DNA of 19,853 nt, taken from the NCBI GenBank assembly GCA_020217035.1, contig JAIWOG010000162.1, forward strand, positions 1-19,853, read 5' to 3'. The notes under the pieces are model-generated. The model did no database searches. It saw only the letters and a list, made by a program, of their open reading frames with translations, and was not told the origin of the DNA. Shown here piece by piece: positions 15,468 through 19,853 of the stretch. Source of the DNA: Magnetospirillum sp. GTDB taxonomy: Bacteria; Pseudomonadota; Alphaproteobacteria; Rhodospirillales; Magnetospirillaceae. Every line of letters begins with the position of its first letter. Position 1 is the first letter of the stretch. Both the position numbers and the translations under genes were made by a program.

Positions 15468-16520
15468 ATGGCGGTCAAAAGCACGCGAACTAGGCAAGGT
15501 CGGCCCGTATCCTGCCGCGATATTGGGCAGCGCAACGTCCTGGCCGCCGCCGCCTCTGGCGTCGCCGACTTCATCCATTCCCATGGCGGCGATTCGGATC
15601 GTGTGCTGGGCCAGGCCGGGGTGCCCGACCACGCCATCGGCGATCCCTTGCTGGCGCTGGATCTGGGCGATTACTGCGCCATGATGGAACTGGCCGCCGC
15701 CGAGACACGGCACGACAATTTCGGCTTGTGGTTCGGCCAGCAATTCCAGCCCCGCGCCTTGGGCCTGATCGGCGAGATCGCCTTGGCCTCGCCCACCTTG
15801 GGGGCGGCGGTTGAAAACGTCGCCACGCTTTTTCCCTTCCACCAGCAGGCCACCGAAACCCGCCTGGCCCGCGACGGCGAGTTGTTGCGCCTGGAATACC
15901 GCATCCTGGATGGCCGCATCGTCGAGCGCCGTCAGGATGCCGAGCTGACCATGGGCATGTTCGCCAACGTCTTCCGTGCCTGCCTGGGGTCGGGCTGGGC
16001 GCCGGAAGAGGTGCATTTCGAACATCTGCGGCCGCTGGATTGGCGGGAACACCAAAACGCCTTCGACGCGCCGGTGCATTTCGGCCAACGCACCAATTGT
16101 GTGGTGTTCCGCGACCGTCAGTTGGACGCACGCATGCCGCAAGGCGATTTGGGACGGCTGACCCGCTTGCGCGACCGCTTGCTGGCGGTGACCGGCGGCA
16201 CCGGGGCGGCGCCGTTCCTGGAGCGGGTCAGGGCGGAAATCCGCTCGCGGCTGGCCGAAGGCTACCCCCATGTGGAAGACGTGGCCGAGGCGCTGGACTT
16301 GCCGCGCTGGACCCTGCAACGCCGTCTGGCCGACCACGGCATCAGCTTTTCCGCTGCTGTCGAAGGCGTGCGCCGCGATCTGGCGGCGCTTTACGTGCGC
16401 CAGCGCCACATCCCGCTGTCCGACGTGGCCGATCTGTTGGGCTATTCCGAGCTATCGGCGTTCAGCCGGGCGTTTCGCCGCTGGTTCGACACCGCGCCCT
16501 TAAGCTGGCGGGAAGGGTAA
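15468..16520 (+). CDS. AraC-family transcriptional regulator, probably of the eut operon
   Basis: A 350-residue regulator. The N-terminal two-thirds fit the arabinose-binding-like sensory domain of the OruR/ArgR-type group (H-D-N-F-G-L-W-F-G, then A-L-G-L-I-G-E-I-A, then H-F-G-Q-R-T-N). The last 100 residues are the double helix-turn-helix of AraC proteins: V-E-D-V-A-E-A-L-D-L-P-R-W-T-L-Q-R-R-L and L-S-D-V-A-D-L-L-G-Y-S-E-L-S-A-F-S-R-A-F-R-R-W. The ATG at 15468 has GGAG seven bases upstream; an in-frame ATG at 15438 is less likely. It lies directly behind the eut operon terminator on the same strand, and such regulators commonly accompany eutBC in bacteria without shell genes. Control of eut by ethanolamine is inference. 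Confidence 0.9.
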   Translation: MAVKSTRTRQGRPVSCRDIGQRNVLAAAASGVADFIHSHGGDSDRVLGQAGVPDHAIGDPLLALDLGDYCAMMELAAAETRHDNFGLWFGQQFQPRALGLIGEIALASPTLGAAVENVATLFPFHQQATETRLARDGELLRLEYRILDGRIVERRQDAELTMGMFANVFRACLGSGWAPEEVHFEHLRPLDWREHQNAFDAPVHFGQRTNCVVFRDRQLDARMPQGDLGRLTRLRDRLLAVTGGTGAAPFLERVRAEIRSRLAEGYPHVEDVAEALDLPRWTLQRRLADHGISFSAAVEGVRRDLAALYVRQRHIPLSDVADLLGYSELSAFSRAFRRWFDTAPLSWREG

Positions 16521-16572
16521 GCGTTCCGGTGAAACCGTGTCGGATGGATCCGCGAAAGCCGGCCGCTGTGGC

Positions 16573-16950
16573 TTAACCCTTCCAGCCTTTGGTGCCGCAA
16601 TTCAGCCCCACCGCGATGGTCTTGCCGGAATTGGGGTTGGTCCAGAAGCTGCGGTAGCTCCACACCCGTGCGTCCTGGCACGAAATGGTGACCTGGTCGG
16701 GGCCTTGCCATTCCACCTGCGGGGCGTCGCCCTTGTCGGCCAGGAACAGCCGCGCCCCCTTGTTGATGTTGTCGCCGGGCTTGGCGGTCATCACCACCAG
16801 GAAGGGCTCGGTCTCGCCGGCCTTCATGGTGCCGACGACAACGTCGCGGCTGCCGTCGGGGGCGGGGTGACGGGAAATCTCGCGCATTTCACCCTCGCCG
16901 CAGGCGGCCAGCGGCATCAGGACGGCGACAGCCGCGATCAGCTTTTTCAT
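16573..16950 (-). CDS. Small putative lipoprotein coupled to hemA
   Basis: A 125-residue protein with a lipoprotein signal: M-K-K, a hydrophobic stretch, then the lipobox L14-A-A-C17. The mature part of about 108 residues has two cysteines in its C-terminal half (in I-S-C-Q-D and L-N-C-G-T) that could form a disulfide. A W-S-Y-R-S-F-W-T-N stretch is probably the most conserved part. I do not recognise the family. Its ATG overlaps the hemA stop codon as ATGA, so it is translated from the hemA message by coupling. The frame is open further up into hemA, but the signal peptide fixes the start here. Residue 19 onward is Gly/Glu-rich, not Asp at position +2, so outer-membrane sorting would be expected under E. 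coli rules. Confidence 0.8.
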   Translation of the reverse strand: MKKLIAAVAVLMPLAACGEGEMREISRHPAPDGSRDVVVGTMKAGETEPFLVVMTAKPGDNINKGARLFLADKGDAPQVEWQGPDQVTISCQDARVWSYRSFWTNPNSGKTIAVGLNCGTKGWKG

Positions 16951-18182
16951 TCGGCGGCGGCCACCTTCTTGGGGTGTTCCTTGTGCAGTTCCAGTTCGTC
17001 CCACACGGCGACGAAGGACTTGACCAGATGGTCCATCATCTCGTCGGTATGCAAGGGCGTCGGCGTGATGCGCAGACGTTCGGTGCCCACCGGCACGGTG
17101 GGATAGTTGATGGGCTGCACATAGATGTTGTGCTTGGAAAGCAACAGGTCGGACGCCTGCTTGCACAAAGCCGCGTTGCCGACCATCACCGGGACGATGT
17201 GGCTGACCGAGGGCAGCACCGGGATACCCTGTTCGGCCAGCTTGGCCTTCAAGGTGGCGGCGCGTTCCTGGTGGCGGTCGCGGATTTCGGGGCTTTTGCG
17301 CAGCACCTTGACCGAGGCCAGGGCGGCGGCGGCGACCATGGGCGGCATGGACGACGAGAAGATGAAGCCCGGCCCGAAGCTGCGCACGTAATCGACCATG
17401 GAGGCCGAACCGGCGATGTAGCCGCCGACCACGCCGATCGCTTTCGCCAGCGTCGCCTGGATGATGGTGATGCGGTGGCGCAGGCCATCGCGCTCGGCGA
17501 CGCCCGAACCTTCGGCGCCGTACATGCCGGCGGCGTGCACTTCGTCCAGGAAGGTCATGGCGTTGTGGGCCTCGGCCACGTCGCACAATTCGGCGATGGG
17601 GGCGATGTCGCCATCCATGGAATAGACCGATTCGAAGGCCACCAGCTTGGGGGTTTCCCTGGGATAGGCGGACAACAGCTGTTCCAGGTGTTCGGGGTCG
17701 TTATGACGGAACACATGCTTGGTCGAGCGGCCGTGGCGGATGCCTTCGATCATGGAATTGTGGTTCAACTCGTCCGAGAACACCACCAGGCCGGGGATGG
17801 TCGAGCCCAGGGTGGACAAGGTGGTCTGGTTGGCCACGTAGCCCGAGGTAAACAAAAGCGCCGATTCCTTGCCGCACCACGACGCCAGCTCTTCTTCCAG
17901 CAGCACGTGGTAATGGTTGGTGCCCGAGATGTTGCGGGTGCCGCCGGCGCCGGCGCCGCAGCGGTCCACCGCTTCCTTGGCGGCGGCCAGCACGTCGGGA
18001 TGTTGGCCCATGCCCAGATAGTCGTTGGAACACCAGACCACCACTTCGTGGACCTGACCGTCGCGATAATTCTTCGCCACCGGGAACTGACCACATTGGC
18101 GTTCCAGATCGGCGAAGACGCGATAGCGACCCTCGGTCTTCAGGTCGGAAATGCGCTTGGCGAAATAGTGTTCGTAATCCAT
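16947..18182 (-). CDS. hemA: 5-aminolevulinate synthase
   Basis: A 411-residue pyridoxal-phosphate enzyme that condenses glycine and succinyl-CoA to 5-aminolevulinate, the first step of tetrapyrrole synthesis in alphaproteobacteria (Shemin pathway). It feeds haem, and also cobalamin and, if present, bacteriochlorophyll. The cofactor Lys is Lys247 in A-T-L-A-K-A-I-G-V-V-G-G-Y-I-A. Other family marks are W-C-S-N-D-Y-L-G-M-G near the N-terminus, G-G-T-R-N-I-S-G-T, H141-N-S-M-I-E-G and D213-E-V-H-A-A-G. Residue numbers run one below those of the Rhodobacter enzyme. GGGGAGG lies nine bases before the ATG at 18182. The stop overlaps the lipoprotein start. Distinguished from related oxoamine synthases (KBL, BioF) by these motifs and the length. 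Identification is certain. Confidence 0.97.
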   Translation of the reverse strand: MDYEHYFAKRISDLKTEGRYRVFADLERQCGQFPVAKNYRDGQVHEVVVWCSNDYLGMGQHPDVLAAAKEAVDRCGAGAGGTRNISGTNHYHVLLEEELASWCGKESALLFTSGYVANQTTLSTLGSTIPGLVVFSDELNHNSMIEGIRHGRSTKHVFRHNDPEHLEQLLSAYPRETPKLVAFESVYSMDGDIAPIAELCDVAEAHNAMTFLDEVHAAGMYGAEGSGVAERDGLRHRITIIQATLAKAIGVVGGYIAGSASMVDYVRSFGPGFIFSSSMPPMVAAAALASVKVLRKSPEIRDRHQERAATLKAKLAEQGIPVLPSVSHIVPVMVGNAALCKQASDLLLSKHNIYVQPINYPTVPVGTERLRITPTPLHTDEMMDHLVKSFVAVWDELELHKEHPKKVAAAE

Positions 18183-18204
18183 CTGGGCTGGCCTCCCCTC
18201 TGCG

Positions 18205-18227
18205 CCGGAACAAACCAGACTTTCCGG
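18205..18227. repeat. 6-bp inverted repeat in the hemA leader
   Basis: CCGGAA (18205-18210) and TTCCGG (18222-18227) are perfect inverted arms around an 11-base spacer, just upstream of the hemA ribosome site. It could be an operator or a leader hairpin. The rest of the 138-base gap (18183-18320) shows no FNR-type TTGAT-N4-ATCAA box that I can see. Confidence 0.35.
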
Positions 18228-18320
18228 TGCAGGTTCATGCTCGTTAAGCCGATCCTAGAAGAACGTGAAGACATGGCGCAACTAACATCACCGTAATGTC
18301 CCCACCGTCCTTGGGCTTGT

Positions 18321-19691
18321 TTAGACAATACCCGCGGCGACCAGCTCTCCATGAGCTTCGTCAAGGGCGGTCCGGAAGCGGGCCAGCATTTCGCCGATTT
18401 CCGCTTCCGAGATGATCAAAGGCGGCGCGAAGGCCACCGCGTCGCCCATGGCCCGCAAGATGATCCCGTGGGCTTGCGCCTTGGCCACCACCCGGGCGCC
18501 GATGGCCAGTTTGGGGTCGAAGGCGCGGCGTTGGTCCTTGTCGGCCACCAGTTCGACGGCGCCGATCAGCCCGATTCCTCGGGCCTCGCCCACCAACGGG
18601 TGCTGCTGCAACTCGCGCAGGCCGCGTTGCAGGGCCGGGGCGACGCGGTTCACATGGCCCAGGATGTCGCGTTCGGCATAGATGGCCAGGGTTTCCAGGG
18701 CGACGGCCGCCGACACCGGATGGCCGCCATAGGTGAAGCCGTGGCCGAAGACGCCGATCTCGCCGGCTTGCGCCTTGACGTCGTCATAGACGTGACCGGC
18801 GACGACCAGCGCCGAAATGGGCAGGTATCCCGACGACAGCCCCTTGGCCACGGTCATCATGTCGGGCTTCAGGCCAAAGGTCTGCGACCCGAACATCTGG
18901 CCGGTGCGGCCGAAGCCGGTGATCACCTCGTCGGCCACCAGCAACACGTCGTATTTCTTTAAGACCGCCTGGATCTTGTCGAAATAGGTGGCGGGCGGCA
19001 CGATGACGCCGCCGGCCCCCATCACCGGTTCGGCGAAGAAGGCGGCGACCGTGTCGGGGCCTTCGGCCAGGATCAACTGTTCCAGTTCCTCGGCGCGGCG
19101 GCTGGCGAAGTGTTCCTCGGTCTCGCCCTGTTCCGCGCAGCGCCAGTAATGGGGATTGCCGGTATGCAGGATACGGTCGATGGGCACGTCGAAGCCGCGC
19201 TGGTTGGCCGGCAGCCCGGTCAAGGACGCGGTGGCGATTGTGACGCCGTGATAGGCGCGTTCGCGGGCGATGATCTTCTTCTTGTCGGGCAGGCCGCGGG
19301 CGTTGTTGCGGTACCAGATCAGCTTGATGGCGGTGTCGTTGGATTCCGATCCCGAACAGGCGAACAGCACGCGGGCGTCGGGCACCGGGGCCATGGCGGC
19401 CAATTGTTCAGCCAGCCGGGTGGCCGGTTCGTGGGTCTTGGACGTGAACAAGTGATAGAAGGGCAGCTTGCGCATCTGCTGGGCCGCAGCTTCCACCAGA
19501 CGTTCCTCGCCCCAGCCCAGGGCAGTGCACCACAAGCCGGCCAAACCCTCGATGTAATCCTTGCCCTGTTCGTCGAAGACGCGCACGCCCTCGCCCCTGG
19601 TGATGACCATGGGGCCGGTCTCGGGGTGGCGGACAAGGTTGGTGTAGGGATGGAACAGATGGGCGAGGTCGGCTTCGGAAACGGACGTCAT
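18321..19691 (-). CDS. Class III aminotransferase (omega-amino acid/polyamine:pyruvate type)
   Basis: A 456-residue pyridoxal-phosphate aminotransferase. Marks in order: C-S-G-S-E-S-N-D (112-119) for the cofactor phosphate, Y148-H-G, E221-P-V-M-G-A-G-G-V, D254-E-V-I-T-G-F-G-R-T-G, and the cofactor Lys283 in V-A-K-G-L-S-S-G-Y. The W-Y-R-N-N segment and overall length resemble putrescine-pyruvate and beta-alanine/omega-amino acid aminotransferases more than GabT or ornithine enzymes, but substrate cannot be fixed by eye. The ATG at 19691 is chosen because GGAGG lies four bases upstream; in-frame ATGs at 19706 and above have no ribosome site. The gene precedes hemA in the same direction with a 138-base gap, so it may be a separate unit. 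A possible sigma-54 promoter lies upstream, which would suit nitrogen control. Confidence 0.9.
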   Translation of the reverse strand: MTSVSEADLAHLFHPYTNLVRHPETGPMVITRGEGVRVFDEQGKDYIEGLAGLWCTALGWGEERLVEAAAQQMRKLPFYHLFTSKTHEPATRLAEQLAAMAPVPDARVLFACSGSESNDTAIKLIWYRNNARGLPDKKKIIARERAYHGVTIATASLTGLPANQRGFDVPIDRILHTGNPHYWRCAEQGETEEHFASRRAEELEQLILAEGPDTVAAFFAEPVMGAGGVIVPPATYFDKIQAVLKKYDVLLVADEVITGFGRTGQMFGSQTFGLKPDMMTVAKGLSSGYLPISALVVAGHVYDDVKAQAGEIGVFGHGFTYGGHPVSAAVALETLAIYAERDILGHVNRVAPALQRGLRELQQHPLVGEARGIGLIGAVELVADKDQRRAFDPKLAIGARVVAKAQAHGIILRAMGDAVAFAPPLIISEAEIGEMLARFRTALDEAHGELVAAGIV

Positions 19692-19729
19692 GATGCCTCC
19701 GGTCATCGGGGGCGTCAGCTTAGGCCCAA

Positions 19730-19746
19730 GGCCACCCGTGTGCCAA
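19730..19746 (-). promoter_or_regulatory. Candidate sigma-54 promoter of the aminotransferase gene
   Basis: On the minus strand TTGGCACACGGGTGGCC matches the -24/-12 pattern YTGGCAC-N5-TTGCW. The -24 half is perfect. The -12 half reads TGGCC, keeping the GC at the right distance (ten bases after the GG) but differing at two positions. Transcription would start near 19718, leaving a leader of about 27 bases with GGAGG before the ATG at 19691. Confidence 0.4.
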
Positions 19747-19749
19747 GTC

Positions 19750-19787
19750 ATACCGGCCACTCCATGATCTGACTCGTTGGCCGGTAT
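19750..19787. repeat. 10-bp perfect inverted repeat upstream of the aminotransferase
   Basis: ATACCGGCCA (19750-19759) and TGGCCGGTAT (19778-19787) are exact inverted arms around an 18-base spacer. The repeat lies directly upstream of the candidate -24 element. A dimeric regulator site is likelier than a terminator, since no T-tract follows on either strand. The 66 bases to the window end show no gene start that I can support. Confidence 0.55.
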
Positions 19788-19853
19788 CCAGCCGCCATTG
19801 CGGCGGCGGCCAAGCGGCCGGATGGCCGCGCCCGGCGAGGGGCAATACGCCCG

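Noticed and set aside
16556..16574. Short inverted repeat AAGCC/GGCTT between the AraC-type gene and the lipoprotein gene as a bidirectional terminator
   Set aside because: Only five pairs with a nine-base loop and no T-tract; it also overlaps the lipoprotein stop codon. Too weak to annotate.
16974..18296. A 440-codon plus-strand open frame opposite hemA
   Set aside because: Mirror image of hemA with a His/Gly/Val-rich translation; no motif or ribosome site.
19814..19829. GCGGCC/GGCCGC hairpin near the window end
   Set aside because: Six GC pairs with a four-base loop are expected often in such GC-rich DNA; no T-tract or gene boundary supports a terminator.

Overview
This window is a GC-rich stretch of chromosome, most likely from an alphaproteobacterium of the Rhodospirillales (Magnetospirillum/Phaeospirillum-like). 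The reasons are a Shemin-pathway 5-aminolevulinate synthase, the dprA/topA and pyrB/pyrC/plsY gene sets typical of that class, and the codon use. The genus is inference. I see no rRNA, tRNA, CRISPR array, insertion sequence or phage gene. Coding density is very high, and no gene-free stretch exceeds about 200 bases.

Layout. Bases 1-4537 (+) hold the end of a patatin-like phospholipase, dprA and topA. Bases 4538-5446 (-) encode a receiver-like protein lacking its phosphoacceptor; its stop codon abuts that of topA. Bases 5632-8469 (+) form a tight pyrB-pyrC-plsY operon with overlapping junctions. Bases 8417-10556 hold a divergent pair, an MFS transporter (-) and a LysR regulator (+). Bases 10652-11674 (+) encode an orphan response regulator with an HD-GYP domain. 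Bases 11788-15376 (+) are a compact ethanolamine catabolic operon (eutB-eutC-permease) closed by a clear hairpin, followed by an AraC-type regulator (15468-16520, +). Bases 16573-18182 (-) are hemA with a translationally coupled small lipoprotein gene. Bases 18321-19691 (-) encode a class III aminotransferase with a possible sigma-54 promoter and a 10-bp inverted repeat upstream.

How the genes work together. pyrB and pyrC give the second and (nominally) third steps of pyrimidine synthesis, although this PyrC lacks the HxH metal ligands and may be structural only. plsY starts phospholipid synthesis. The eut operon takes up ethanolamine and splits it to acetaldehyde and ammonia using adenosylcobalamin; no microcompartment shell genes are present. 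The AraC-type protein is the obvious candidate regulator.

I found no clearly new multi-gene system. The most useful leads are the degenerate receiver, the PyrC without its HxH motif, the hemA-coupled lipoprotein, possible leaderless starts for topA and pyrB, and the control region of the aminotransferase. All start choices, motif positions and repeats were read by eye. Family assignments come from remembered motifs, not a database search.
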